DNA of 64,000 nt. Origin: Aquimarina sp. BL5 (lineage in GTDB: Bacteria; Bacteroidota; Bacteroidia; Flavobacteriales; Flavobacteriaceae). The position numbers and the translations under genes were made by a program. The notes below the pieces were generated by a model, which was not told where the DNA came from, did no database searches, and saw nothing but the letters and a program-made list of their open reading frames with translations. The stretch's first letter is position 1; every line of letters begins with the position of its first letter. Below are positions 26,843-35,825 of the stretch, in pieces. The stretch covers positions 868,001-932,000 of the forward strand of contig NZ_CP031963.1 of NCBI RefSeq assembly GCF_003443675.1, in the 5' to 3' direction.

Positions 26843-29257
26843 TTAGAACTCACATCTAAAGCTTCCTATAGGAGAGCCATCCGGTATTTTTGGTGAAGGT
26901 AGCATTTTAAATTTTTCAGGTTTAGTCATAAAATCCTGGATTTGCTTTAAAAAATAGTTATTATAAACTGTATTTGAATCTTTTCGCTTATCAGGATTTA
27001 GTAGGTATCTAATGTCGTTTAGCGAAGCATACGCTAAAGCTCGTACCTGAGGATAACTACTACTGTTAATACTCAGGTTCATTAGGTGTTTTAATGTATT
27101 GCTTTTTACTGTATTTAGAATTTCGCTATGATAATTATTTTTAGGCTTAGCTTCAAAAACTGCTTTAACCAATTTATCTAAAACTTTTGATGCTCCTAAT
27201 TGTTTTGGATCTAGACTACTTTGTTGTACTAATCGCGAAATTCTTTCTGGATGCAGCAATAACGACAAACTCATATCACTGGCAGTAGATGCGGCACTCA
27301 ACGGATCAAAAGCTACACCTGTTTTGCTATTAAAAGATTCTCTGGAACGACCATAACCAAAAGCTCTTGGCGGAAACAATTTCAATTTATCCTCAGGAAT
27401 AGCCAAAACTTCGGGAGATAACGTTTTCAGGATTTGATTTAGCGCTTCATTTTGTTCTTTTTCTGAAATCGTTTCAACGATTGTTTGTTTATCCCCTTTG
27501 GTAGCATAGTTATAATTTAGACCTCCAATTAACTTTACTGCTGCTTCGGTTTGATACCTATGAAAAAAATACAAAGGAACGAATACATCTTCTAAAACCG
27601 AATAAGCTTCACCGGTTCTAATATTATCTTCAGAGAAATTACGAATTGCCGTTTCCCTAACTTCTAATATGTTTTTTAATTCTTCAGAAGCACTTTTTCC
27701 ATTATCCCAAAGATGCGCCAAACCATGCGCGCCTCCTTTAGGTCTTGCATCACTATCCGAAATAAAACGCAATCCAGAAGTATACGCATCATCCAAAATT
27801 TTATAGAGCTCCTGACTTTCATCTACTTCCTTGTTAAATTCCGAATAACTATAAGCTACAGTTACTTTATCCCAAGTTCCTATTTTAGTATCGTAAGCAT
27901 CAGAAAAGTCTATTTCTCCGTCTTTTAGCCTAATCGTCGGATGCGGATAATCCATAACAGATGCTCTATTGCTAGTACTGGCCGCAAAATTATGTGCAAA
28001 TCCGATTGTATGTCCCACTTCATGTGCTGACAATTGTCTAATCCTAGCCAGAGCCATCTCTAACATGGGTTTATAATTATCATCATTACCAGCAAAAGGT
28101 TTGTTTGATAAAGCCTGGGCAATAAGAAAATCCTGACGAATTCTTAAACTACCTAAACTTACGTGCCCTTTTAATATTTCACCAGTTCTTGGATCTACCA
28201 CGCTAGCACCATAACTCCATCCTCTCGTAGATCGATGTACCCATTGAATTACATTATATTTTAAATCCATTGGATCTGCATTTTCCGGAAGCATTTTTAC
28301 TTGAAAAGCATCTTTAAATCCAATAGCTTCATACGCTTGATTCCACCATCTTGCACCTTCTAATAAAGCTGACCGCACAGGTTCTGGAGTTCCGGGATCT
28401 AAATAGTAAGTTATAGGCTCTTTGGCTTCACTTACTGCTAACTCCGGATTTTTCTTTTCCAACCTATGTCTAGTGATATATCTCTTTACAATAGGTTCTT
28501 GTATTGGCGAAGCATAATCCAGATAAGAAATTGATAAAGCTCCACTCCTTGGATCAAATTCTCGCTTCTTGTACTTATCATCTGGTAATTCTACAAAAGA
28601 GTGATGCTGGGTTACAGTAAGAAACTTAGCATCCGGCGCTACGGACCAAATATTTCCTTGCTTCGGTGATCCTTTATAGGTTATCAATGCTTCGAATTCA
28701 ACATTTTTCGGAAAAGCCTTTGTTCTTTCCAAACTTAAAGCACTTTTAGTTTTATCTACACTATAAGTGCCTTCTTTCTGACTTATCAATCTATTAATAA
28801 CACCATGAGTATCTTGTAATAAAAAAGGTGTCAAATCAATAATGTAGCTATTCACTTTTTGTTCTTTTATAGGAAAACCAAATAATACAGATTTAGCAAA
28901 TGCCTGTTCTACACTTTTTCTCTCGAGTTTGTTTTCCGTAATCGCGCGGTATCTTTGATTAGGTTGCACTAATAACAATTTGTTTCCTGCTTTCTGAAAT
29001 TTTACAACTACACCATCCCCTATTTGCCCTCTATCTAATCCTATATCATTGGATCCCAAACCTGTAGCTAAAGAATGTACATATAAGAACTCTTCATCTA
29101 GTTTATTTACTTCTAAATATATCGCATCCTGACTTTCGTTATAATGAAAATCAAAATATCCCGTATAAGATTTTAAATCCTTTTGTTTTTCTAGAAACTG
29201 CGCAGAAAGAAATTGGCAAACTATTAAAAACAAGCAAGTAATATTTATTTTCATCAT
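26843..29257 (-). CDS. Secreted zinc-dependent metalloprotease (DUF5117-type metzincin)
   Basis: 804 residues with signal peptide ending FLSAQ. The N-terminal ~300 residues match the DUF5117/DUF5118 architecture (EVNKLDEEFLYVHSLATGLG, DLTPFLLQDTHGVINRL). The zinc site is HEVGHTIGFAHNF (about 411-423, HExxHxxGxxH) followed by the Met-turn SVMDYPHP, so all metzincin ligands are present. The C-terminal helical part (about 480-780) is also typical. Expected in periplasm or outside the cell; natural substrate unknown. Confidence 0.85.
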   Translation of the reverse strand: MMKINITCLFLIVCQFLSAQFLEKQKDLKSYTGYFDFHYNESQDAIYLEVNKLDEEFLYVHSLATGLGSNDIGLDRGQIGDGVVVKFQKAGNKLLLVQPNQRYRAITENKLERKSVEQAFAKSVLFGFPIKEQKVNSYIIDLTPFLLQDTHGVINRLISQKEGTYSVDKTKSALSLERTKAFPKNVEFEALITYKGSPKQGNIWSVAPDAKFLTVTQHHSFVELPDDKYKKREFDPRSGALSISYLDYASPIQEPIVKRYITRHRLEKKNPELAVSEAKEPITYYLDPGTPEPVRSALLEGARWWNQAYEAIGFKDAFQVKMLPENADPMDLKYNVIQWVHRSTRGWSYGASVVDPRTGEILKGHVSLGSLRIRQDFLIAQALSNKPFAGNDDNYKPMLEMALARIRQLSAHEVGHTIGFAHNFAASTSNRASVMDYPHPTIRLKDGEIDFSDAYDTKIGTWDKVTVAYSYSEFNKEVDESQELYKILDDAYTSGLRFISDSDARPKGGAHGLAHLWDNGKSASEELKNILEVRETAIRNFSEDNIRTGEAYSVLEDVFVPLYFFHRYQTEAAVKLIGGLNYNYATKGDKQTIVETISEKEQNEALNQILKTLSPEVLAIPEDKLKLFPPRAFGYGRSRESFNSKTGVAFDPLSAASTASDMSLSLLLHPERISRLVQQSSLDPKQLGASKVLDKLVKAVFEAKPKNNYHSEILNTVKSNTLKHLMNLSINSSSYPQVRALAYASLNDIRYLLNPDKRKDSNTVYNNYFLKQIQDFMTKPEKFKMLPSPKIPDGSPIGSFRCEF

Positions 29258-29336
29258 GAAATGATTTATGTGATTGGAAAAAACACTAAAACTATAAAAT
29301 AATAGTAAAATTATTTCCTACTGAACTGTTAAATCC

Positions 29337-29344
29337 TATTTTTG
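29337..29344 (+). promoter_or_regulatory. Bacteroidetes -7 box, TATTTTTG
   Basis: Exact TAnnTTTG match, 17 bases before the prfB ATG at 29362. Confidence 0.45.
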
Positions 29345-29361
29345 CTTAAAATAATTGAAAT

Positions 29362-30460
29362 ATGATTAATACTGAGACTTTACAAGATCTTAGGGAGCGC
29401 CTGGTTGCGTTAAGGAGGTATCTTTGACATTGATGCCAAACTTATCGAAATAGCTAACGAAGAAGAAAAAACATATGCTCCTGATTTTTGGGATAATGCC
29501 CAGGAAGCAGAAAAACTAATGCGTGCTCTTAACGCAGAAAAAAAATGGGTTTCTGAATATAAAAAAAGTGTAACCCTTGTTGATGATCTCGAAATTCTTT
29601 ACGAGTTCTATAAAGAGGGAGATGCTACCGAAAAGGAAGTAGATGAACGCCATTCCGTTGCCTTAGATCTTATAGAACACCTTGAGTTTAAGAACATGCT
29701 TAGCGAAGAAGGTGATAGCATGAGTGCTGTAATTCAAATCACAGCCGGAGCTGGTGGAACAGAAAGTTGTGATTGGGCGAGCATGCTTATGCGTATGTAT
29801 CTAATGTGGGCAGAGAAACAAGGTTATAAAATTAGAGAACTTAACTATCAAGGAGGAGATGTTGCCGGAATCAAAACAGTAACTTTAGAAATAGACGGTG
29901 AATACGCATTTGGATGGCTTAAAGGCGAAAATGGAGTACATAGATTAGTACGTATCTCTCCTTTTGACAGTAATGCTAAAAGACATACTTCTTTTGCTTC
30001 CATTTATGTGTATCCATTAGCAGATGATAGTATCGAAATCGACATTAATCCTTCTGATTATGAGATCATCACCTCCAGATCCAGTGGTGCCGGAGGACAA
30101 AATGTAAACAAAGTAGAGACCAAAGTACAACTTACCCACTTCCCTACTGGAATCCAAATTTCCTGTTCAGACACTAGATCACAACAAGAGAACAGATTAA
30201 AGGCGTTGCAAATGCTTAAATCACAACTTTTTGAACTTGAACTCAAAAAACAACAAGCCCAAAGAGATGAAATTGAAGCATCCAAAATGAAAATTGAATG
30301 GGGATCTCAGATTCGTAACTATGTAATGCACCCTTATAAACTGGTAAAAGATGTAAGAACTGCAGAAGAAACCGGAAATGTGGATGCTGTTATGGATGGA
30401 AACATTGATGCTTTCTTAAAAGCATACCTTATGATGATGGGACAAAGAGTTGAAGATTAA
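29362..30460 (+). CDS. prfB: Peptide chain release factor 2, with programmed +1 frameshift
   Basis: The first 21 codons run from ATG 29362 to CTT at 29422-29424 and are followed by in-frame TGA (29425-29427). Reading continues in the +1 frame from GAC at 29426, giving a 365-residue protein in total. The site is AGG-AGG-TAT-CTT-TGA-C, matching the classic prfB recoding site: a Shine-Dalgarno-like AGGAGG three bases before CTT, then a slow UGA-C. The protein has the RF2 SPF anticodon-like motif ([15 protein letters not shown]) and the GGQ loop ([15 protein letters not shown]). RF2 ends translation at UGA/UAA, so its level feeds back on frameshifting. arsC follows 16 bases downstream. Confidence 0.95.
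29413..29428 (+). promoter_or_regulatory. prfB +1 frameshift site
   Basis: AGGAGGTATCTTTGAC: internal Shine-Dalgarno-like stimulator, slippery CTT-T and stop UGA followed by C. The RF2 coding frame resumes at 29426. Confidence 0.93.
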
Positions 30461-30476
30461 TAATTATTGAATAGAT

Positions 30477-30815
30477 ATGACAACAATATATCATAACCCA
30501 AGATGTAGCAAATCCAGACAATGTCTTGCCATTTTGGAAGAAAAAAATGAGGACTTGAATATTATTAAATATTTAGACACTCCTTTGAGTGAAGAAAAAT
30601 TATCTAAAATCATTGATCTTCTTGGAATAAAACCCATCGACTTAGTTAGAAAAAATGAAGCGATCTGGAAACAAGAATTTAAAGGTAAAACTTTAACAGA
30701 TAATCAGCTTATAAGAATTATGTGTGAGCATCCAAAACTTATTGAAAGGCCTATTGTAATAAAAGATACTAGGGCAATTATTGGAAGACCTCCGGAAAAA
30801 GTTGTTGATATGTGA
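30477..30815 (+). CDS. arsC: ArsC family arsenate reductase, last codons replaced by an insertion sequence
   Basis: 112 residues, glutaredoxin-like fold. The active-site Cys is in IYHNPRCSKSRQCL (about residue 10) and the arginines that bind arsenate are in ERPIVIK and IGRPPEKV. It reduces arsenate with glutathione/glutaredoxin-type partners, or is a Spx-like relative of unknown substrate. It starts 16 bases after prfB and is probably cotranscribed. The IS3 element at 30811 supplies the last base pair of codon 112 and the stop; joining the flanks without the IS and one ATA copy gives GAT-ATT-CTA-TAA, so the original end was DIL rather than DM. Two residues are lost, and activity is probably kept. 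Confidence 0.85.
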   Translation: MTTIYHNPRCSKSRQCLAILEEKNEDLNIIKYLDTPLSEEKLSKIIDLLGIKPIDLVRKNEAIWKQEFKGKTLTDNQLIRIMCEHPKLIERPIVIKDTRAIIGRPPEKVVDM

Positions 30816-30850
30816 CGTCCTGAATAATCGTTACAGGAATTAATAAATAC

Positions 30851-30878
30851 AAGGTAGCAATTTTAATTTGCTACCTTT
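30851..30878 (-). terminator. Hairpin at the orfB end of the IS
   Basis: AAGGTAGCAA (30851-30860) pairs with TTGCTACCTT around the orfB stop codon. It may end the transposase transcript or block outside read-through into the element. Confidence 0.5.
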
Positions 30879-31687
30879 TGTTTTTTGTAGCTTTTTCTTT
30901 TTAATTTATTTTGTTGATGCATTTGATCAGGTGTTAACATTGAATTAGATAAATGAGGTCTTATCTGATTATAAATGCGGATTGCATTTTGAACCAGTTT
31001 GGTTTTGATTTGCATTGAAGTATCATACTTGTCAATAGCAAATTCTTGTTTAAGAATTCCATTAATTCTTTCTGCTATGGCATTTTCGTAAGGGTCATAT
31101 TTTTCAGTCATACTAGGGCTAATATTATTGATGTTTAATGTTTTTTGATATTCATTGGAACAATACTGTAATCCTCTATCGGAATGATGAATTATAGGTT
31201 TTTCATTATAATCTCTATTAGAAATAGCCATATCTAAAGCTGTTAAAGATCCTTTTACACTTAGACTATTTGATACATTATATCCCATTATTTTTTTAGA
31301 ATAAGCATCCGTGATTAAAGCCAAATAACATGGATTTTCCCTATTTCCTATATAAGTTATATCACTGACCCATACTTGTTCTGGTCTGATAAATTCAACA
31401 TCTTTTATTCGATTTTTATGTTTTCTAAATCTATGATGAGAATCCGTAGTTACATGATAGTTCTTTTTAGGTAAAATCAACAAGTTATTAGCCTTTAGTA
31501 TTTTAAATAGCTTATCGCGACCAACTCCGATTACTTTGAGTTGAGATTTTAAAAGATGAAATAATTTTCTTGTACCGATTCTAGGCATTGATATGCGAAT
31601 GGTATTTACTAAATCAATTACCTTTTTACTTAGTTTTTGTTTGTCTTGATAAGACCGAATAGCTCTATAATACACCTGTCTATTCAC
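30863..31687 (-). CDS. IS3-family transposase OrfB (DDE integrase)
   Basis: 274 residues from the ATG at 31685-31687. The rve core is complete: first Asp in VWVSDITYIGN, second in IIHHSDRGLQYCS, and Glu in YENAIAERINGILKQEF (D-D-35-E). The N-terminal part (IRISMPRIGTRKLFHLLKS) is the usual HTH_21-like region. The frame is open upstream of the ATG into the end of orfA (encoding ITATCDLLGVNRQVYYRAI), so the active protein is probably an OrfAB fusion made by -1 frameshifting. Confidence 0.9.
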   Translation of the reverse strand: MNRQVYYRAIRSYQDKQKLSKKVIDLVNTIRISMPRIGTRKLFHLLKSQLKVIGVGRDKLFKILKANNLLILPKKNYHVTTDSHHRFRKHKNRIKDVEFIRPEQVWVSDITYIGNRENPCYLALITDAYSKKIMGYNVSNSLSVKGSLTALDMAISNRDYNEKPIIHHSDRGLQYCSNEYQKTLNINNISPSMTEKYDPYENAIAERINGILKQEFAIDKYDTSMQIKTKLVQNAIRIYNQIRPHLSNSMLTPDQMHQQNKLKRKSYKKQKVAN

Positions 31688-31710
31688 CCCGAGTAAATCA
31701 CAGGTAGCAG

Positions 31711-32151
31711 TTATGCTTTCTTGTTTTTCTTGGCTATATTTTTCGATAACTCGGGTACGTGCTTTTTTCTGATCGGAATATTAAATTCCTCTTCGGCGAT
31801 ATCAATCATCATATCAAATATAATTGCTTTCTTATCCGCACGCTCTGCTAAAAATTCAGCTCTTGCTTTTTGTTTCTCTAAAAGCTTGACTTGCTGTTCT
31901 AATTCTAAAATACGTTGTTCAGGTGTTTTGGACATGGATCTATTTACACTAAAATCATAATCAAATTTACCATATTTTTTTAACCAAGTGCGAATCGTAG
32001 ATCTTGCTTGAATACCATACTTATCCAAAGCTTGAGTTCTTGTTAATAAGCCTTGTTCAATCTCTTGAACAACTTGTAGCTTAAAGGATAAACTGTAATC
32101 CTTCTGTGTACGCTTTACATAATTTGAATGTAATGACTCCATAAATAACAT
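31711..32151 (-). CDS. IS3-family OrfA (helix-turn-helix)
   Basis: 146 residues. The HTH (about 15-60) reads SFKLQVVQEIEQGLLTRTQA then YGIQARSTIRTWLKKYG. A leucine-zipper-like coiled coil follows (EQRILELEQQVKLLEKQKAR, about 79-98), as in IS3 OrfA. The end is Lys-rich. OrfB lies in the -1 frame and overlaps in the A-rich region around 31715-31740 (minus strand ...AAGAAAAACAAGAAAGC), where the frame change probably happens. Confidence 0.88.
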   Translation of the reverse strand: MLFMESLHSNYVKRTQKDYSLSFKLQVVQEIEQGLLTRTQALDKYGIQARSTIRTWLKKYGKFDYDFSVNRSMSKTPEQRILELEQQVKLLEKQKARAEFLAERADKKAIIFDMMIDIAEEEFNIPIRKKHVPELSKNIAKKNKKA

Positions 32152-32190
32152 TTTAGTGTAACGATATTTCAGGACGAGACAATATTCTAT

Positions 32191-32235
32191 AAAAAAAAAG
32201 ACTCGTTTTCAGGAGAAAACGAGTCTTTTTTTTGC
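32191..32235. terminator. Terminator of the former prfB-arsC unit, now beyond the IS
   Basis: AAAGACTCGTTTTC (32197-32210) pairs with GAAAACGAGTCTTT, with A9 before and T8 after. It lies directly after the reconstructed original arsC stop and also serves the convergent gene ending at 32268. Confidence 0.85.
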
Positions 32236-32267
32236 AATTCTTAAAAACTAGTTACTGTAGTATTACA

Positions 32268-34385
32268 CTATCTTGGAACTGGCTGAGAAGGCCCCATATT
32301 TTCAGAAGCAACTGTAGCTCCCTCAACTGCTATGGTTAAAGTAGATCCACTACCAATACTGTTATGTTCTCCTCTAATATACACCTGTCCACTGGCAGGC
32401 ATTACAAAAAGGTCTGAATCACTAGAGTTACTTGTTCCTGCACTTAGACTACCAAGTAATGCTCCCGATGGAGAGTCTGCTCTTGCCTCTACCTGAATAG
32501 TATATCCGGTACTTCCTCCTGAACTGACACTAATTTCTACAGCATCTCCTGCATTCGCAGTTAGAAGACCTGTACTTAAATCCCAAGTAGGCCCTGTACT
32601 TAAACTTTCCACAATAATAGTTCTGGTTACCTGATCTGCAGGATTGTTAGAAGAATCTACCACATCATATGTTCTGGTATAGGTTCCTGCTGTGCTTGTA
32701 TTGACATATGTTCCACCAAACACAATGTCGTTAGTTAAATTACCATCAAAATTATCCGAAGCAGTCGCCGTTTCTATATAAGTTTCATTAACTGATAATG
32801 TTATTGTGCTAGGACCATTTAATAATATTACGGGTTGCACATTGTCTACTATATTAATAGTTCGTACAACTTCTACCGCAGGGTTACCAGAAGAATCCAT
32901 AACATTGTAAGTCCTCGTATAAGACCCTACAGTATTTGTATTCACAAAGGTTCCTCCAAACTCGATGTTGTTTGTAATATTTCCATCAAAATTGTCTGAA
33001 GCTGACACTGTTTCTGTAAAAGTTTCTCCAACACCAACATTTATTGAAGGACTAAGAATAGTAATCACTGGAATTACATCATCAACTACAGTAATTGTTC
33101 GCGAAACTTCTGTAGCCGTATTACCGGATGCGTCTGTTACATTATATGTTCTTGTAAAAGTTCCAAGAGCATCTGTGTTAACAAAATCTCCTCCAAAGAC
33201 TATCTGATCTGTAAGATTACCATCTACGTCATCAGTTGCTGTAGCGGTTTCTGTGTAAGTATCAAAAACGGTTAGCGTAAGCATATCGGAACCATTAAGA
33301 TTAATTACAGGAGAATCTGTATCAGCATCGATAAAAGTAAGATTCACCTCTGCCATTTTAGTTATAGGGGTTGTATTAGCATTAGCAACAATAAATTCCA
33401 CATCGTGATCCTCCATAACAGTACCGGTATATTGACCTGTAGAAGTTCCTACCACAACTGGTATCTCATCTCCGGGTTGATATATAACGTCATCATAAAC
33501 AAAACTTCCAGCCTGTGAAGATCTGTACCTCATTGTATAAGACGAATTACCAACAGTTTCGATAATTTCGAAATTAATATCAGCAGCTGTATTGGTTGCC
33601 AATGTGGTTACAGTAGCTGCTGCTGTAAAAGTAAAATCTGGTGTTTCTCCTACTTCTATACTAACAGTATTTGATTTAGAAACTCCTAAACTACTAGTAG
33701 CAGTAAATGTAACCTTAACCACTCCCACGGTTAGTCCTTCGAAATTCCAAGTAGAATCTCCAACCGGAATTTCGACCGCAGTCTCTGGATCCAGAACCGT
33801 TCCATCTACAATAACACTTCCTGTTCCTGATACATCCGCATCTGATACTCCAAAAGCATATTGCACATCATACGTTGCAGAACTAACTTCTTCGATAGTA
33901 AGATTTAAATCAATCTCTCCATTAACATATGTAATAGCTTCTGGAGATGTTATTACATCAAATGTGAAATCTGTATCGTTTACATTATATGTTAACACAA
34001 ATTCTTCTTCTCTATTAGATTGATCTCTTATAGTTAAAGTTACTTTATTGGTACCAATCGCAGTTCCCTGGTATTCTATTGTGTATTCAGGACCTTCGGG
34101 TAAATCAATAAATTCATTTTCTGCTATAGCTACTGTATTCAAAAAATATGATCCAGCACCTTCCGTAACATTATATTTTATCTGGTAATCTCCTGCATTG
34201 ATATCTGCACCACTTGTTATAGTAAATTGAGATTCCTTTTTAGTATCTACAAATGTTTCTATAGTAGTCTCGCTAAATTCTACTTTAAAAAACACTACTA
34301 AATCATCTGTTATCTCTTTTGTACAGGCAATCCCAATAAATAGAAGAATGATACCTGAAACGACATATTGATAAAACTTTTTCAT
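32268..34385 (-). CDS. Surface lipoprotein with three DUF5011 Ig-like repeats
   Basis: 705 residues. The lipobox IGIAC puts the lipidated Cys near residue 21. Residues about 30-130 and on to 350 are beta-sandwich modules of the kind seen in Bacteroidetes surface proteins (GDYQIKYNVTEGAGSYFLN recalls the TraQ/DUF3872-like fold). Three DUF5011 units follow (about 365-590), each with TA(T/S)D(N/D)(F/V)DGN(L/I)T..I.FGG..VNT...GT(F/Y)TRTY.V.D.SGN.A. The last ~110 residues are another beta domain (GSTGYTIQVEARADSPSGAL). No catalytic motif is seen. Likely an adhesin or spacer-type surface protein. Confidence 0.75.
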   Translation of the reverse strand: MKKFYQYVVSGIILLFIGIACTKEITDDLVVFFKVEFSETTIETFVDTKKESQFTITSGADINAGDYQIKYNVTEGAGSYFLNTVAIAENEFIDLPEGPEYTIEYQGTAIGTNKVTLTIRDQSNREEEFVLTYNVNDTDFTFDVITSPEAITYVNGEIDLNLTIEEVSSATYDVQYAFGVSDADVSGTGSVIVDGTVLDPETAVEIPVGDSTWNFEGLTVGVVKVTFTATSSLGVSKSNTVSIEVGETPDFTFTAAATVTTLATNTAADINFEIIETVGNSSYTMRYRSSQAGSFVYDDVIYQPGDEIPVVVGTSTGQYTGTVMEDHDVEFIVANANTTPITKMAEVNLTFIDADTDSPVINLNGSDMLTLTVFDTYTETATATDDVDGNLTDQIVFGGDFVNTDALGTFTRTYNVTDASGNTATEVSRTITVVDDVIPVITILSPSINVGVGETFTETVSASDNFDGNITNNIEFGGTFVNTNTVGSYTRTYNVMDSSGNPAVEVVRTINIVDNVQPVILLNGPSTITLSVNETYIETATASDNFDGNLTNDIVFGGTYVNTSTAGTYTRTYDVVDSSNNPADQVTRTIIVESLSTGPTWDLSTGLLTANAGDAVEISVSSGGSTGYTIQVEARADSPSGALLGSLSAGTSNSSDSDLFVMPASGQVYIRGEHNSIGSGSTLTIAVEGATVASENMGPSQPVPR

Positions 34386-34458
34386 CTATATTATGTTTGT
34401 TTATTTTAATGATCCAATTGTTAAAAACTTCTTTTACAGAAGTTTCTTTCCGAAAAAA

Positions 34459-35013
34459 TTACTTCAGTATTAATTTAATTCCAATACCAAAATAAGGAGT
34501 AAGTTCTCCAATATCGCTATTGAAGTGATATATCTCTTGTGCTTTAATATTAATTGCCACTGTAGGAATTAAAAATATATCTGCATCTAATCCTGCATAC
34601 GCTCCGAAAACTACATTACTTGTCTCAATATTCAAAACCTGATTGTTTTCTAGAATCTCGTCTCCATTATTAATAGACTCATAACCCACGGTTGCTCCTG
34701 CCCCTAAAGCGAGCGCAAATGTTCTCTTATTATTCCTAAGTACATCAAAAAAGAACCCTGTGTTAAAAGCATACAAATTAACAGGTATTTTTATATCCTC
34801 ATACTCTAATTTTGTAAAATTAGTTTGAATACCAAATTGTAAATAATCAAATTCATTTACCTTATAATCAAACGCAGCTAATCCTGCAAAACCTCCATCT
34901 GCATAACCACCGGTTAATGACAGTGCAGTTTTATGACTCTGAGCATACATGGTAATGGAAGAAAAAAGAATAAAGACAACTAGTAATAAGTTAGTACTTA
35001 TAAGTTTTTTCAT
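34459..35013 (-). CDS. Small outer-membrane beta-barrel protein
   Basis: 184 residues from the ATG at 35011-35013 (MKKLISTNLLLVVFILFSSI, signal peptide ending MYAQ). The frame is open 26 codons further upstream, but that part is basic and has no function. The mature protein alternates polar and hydrophobic residues (FDYKVNEFDYLQFGIQTNF, FALALGAGATVGYES, VVFGAYAGLDADIFL) and ends in TPYFGIGIKLILK with the C-terminal barrel strand. Consistent with an 8-strand OmpW/OprF-type barrel; exact family not certain. It lies 73 bases upstream of the DUF5011 lipoprotein gene on the same strand and may be cotranscribed. Confidence 0.65.
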   Translation of the reverse strand: MKKLISTNLLLVVFILFSSITMYAQSHKTALSLTGGYADGGFAGLAAFDYKVNEFDYLQFGIQTNFTKLEYEDIKIPVNLYAFNTGFFFDVLRNNKRTFALALGAGATVGYESINNGDEILENNQVLNIETSNVVFGAYAGLDADIFLIPTVAINIKAQEIYHFNSDIGELTPYFGIGIKLILK

Positions 35014-35465
35014 AAACTCTATTTTATAATTTTTATAATTTTTATTTTTTGCATTTTCCCGTAAAAACAGCTGCAAAACTAAAAAACGCAAACGTATTTT
35101 GCACTATAAATATTGTGTCTTTATTGTAACTAAATTCTTTCAAATCACAAAAAAATATGAACGTTGTTATTTTTCTGTTAATTCAATACAACATTAGACA
35201 GACACAATAGGCTTACAATGAACATAATACATCACTTAGCATCTCTCTAATCATAATACCTTCTTCTAAGTTATATTTTTAAAAACTCACTTTCAAAAAA
35301 AATATAAAAAAAACTATTTTATTACCATTTATCATAATAATCAGTACATCGTCTTAGGCTCAATAAACCTTTAAATAACAGAATAACAAATATCAATAAG
35401 AGTGAAATAAAAAAGAGGAATTGATAAATCAATCCCTCTTTTTAATATATAACTAATATTTTTAC
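35014..35465. other. AT-rich intergenic region
   Basis: About 450 bases with no supported gene. It holds a minus-strand TACGTTTG box (TAnnTTTG type, 35089-35096) that may drive the barrel gene, and the terminator at 35408. Otherwise nothing seen. Confidence 0.5.
35408..35446 (-). terminator. Rho-independent terminator
   Basis: AAAAAGAGG(A)ATTGAT pairs with ATCAAT(C)CCTCTTTTT (35410-35443). It lies after the stop of the 58-residue membrane protein and gives a T tract on both strands. Confidence 0.75.
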
Positions 35466-35642
35466 TTAAGCTTCTTCTCTAGCCTTACGTTTAGCTTCTT
35501 GCTTTAACTTAAAGTTTTCAATAGTAGCTCCAAAAATCCAGTAAGGAACCACGAAGGTTAATAAAAATATCATTAACCAAAATCCTATTGTAAGGATCGT
35601 TAAGAATGCTAAAAAACCAAGGTATTGATCAAATTCGAACAT
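35466..35642 (-). CDS. 58-residue single-span membrane protein
   Basis: ATG at 35640-35642, TAA at 35466-35468. The protein starts MFEFDQYLGFLAFLTILTIG, has one or two hydrophobic spans (about 8-40, GFWLMIFLLTFVVPYWIFGA) and a strongly basic/acidic helix at the end (KLKQEAKRKAREEA). Its own terminator follows and it has coding-like composition, so I take it as real. Family not recognised. Confidence 0.6.
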   Translation of the reverse strand: MFEFDQYLGFLAFLTILTIGFWLMIFLLTFVVPYWIFGATIENFKLKQEAKRKAREEA

Positions 35643-35790
35643 AACAGTAATCTAATTTCAATTTTTGCCAAAGATAATAACTCTTCCTTTTATCTCATAA
35701 CATAAATATGATTTATTTTCAAAACTAAAACTTTAATACAATTCTGTTTTAAAAAGTACATCTTTATTCAGAAATAGCTATACAAATTCT

Positions 35791-35798
35791 TAAATTTG
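35791..35798 (+). promoter_or_regulatory. Bacteroidetes -7 box, TAAATTTG
   Basis: Exact TAnnTTTG match, 27 bases before the fumC ATG at 35826. Confidence 0.45.
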
Positions 35799-35825
35799 CC
35801 GTTCGAAAAACAAATCATCACAGCT

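Larger units (their letters stand above)
30808..32184. mobile_element. Complete IS3-family insertion sequence with 3-bp target duplication
   Basis: The element spans 30811-32181 (1371 bp) and ends in TGT...ACA. The ~25-bp terminal inverted repeats match at 21 positions: the left end starts TGTGACGTCCTGAATAATCG, the right end (reverse complement) TGTCTCGTCCTGAAATATCG. The 3-bp direct repeat ATA flanks it at 30808-30810 and 32182-32184. It carries orfA and orfB on the minus strand. Intact ends, intact orfs and target duplication suggest recent insertion. Confidence 0.9.

Noticed and set aside
29519..30460. Short RF2 beginning at the internal ATG 29519
   Set aside because: The N-terminal domain of RF2 is encoded upstream, and the frameshift site at 29413-29428 explains the apparent break.
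33592..34023. Val/Thr/Ser-rich frame antisense to the DUF5011 lipoprotein
   Set aside because: Shadow of a beta-rich coding sequence; no signal or motif of its own.
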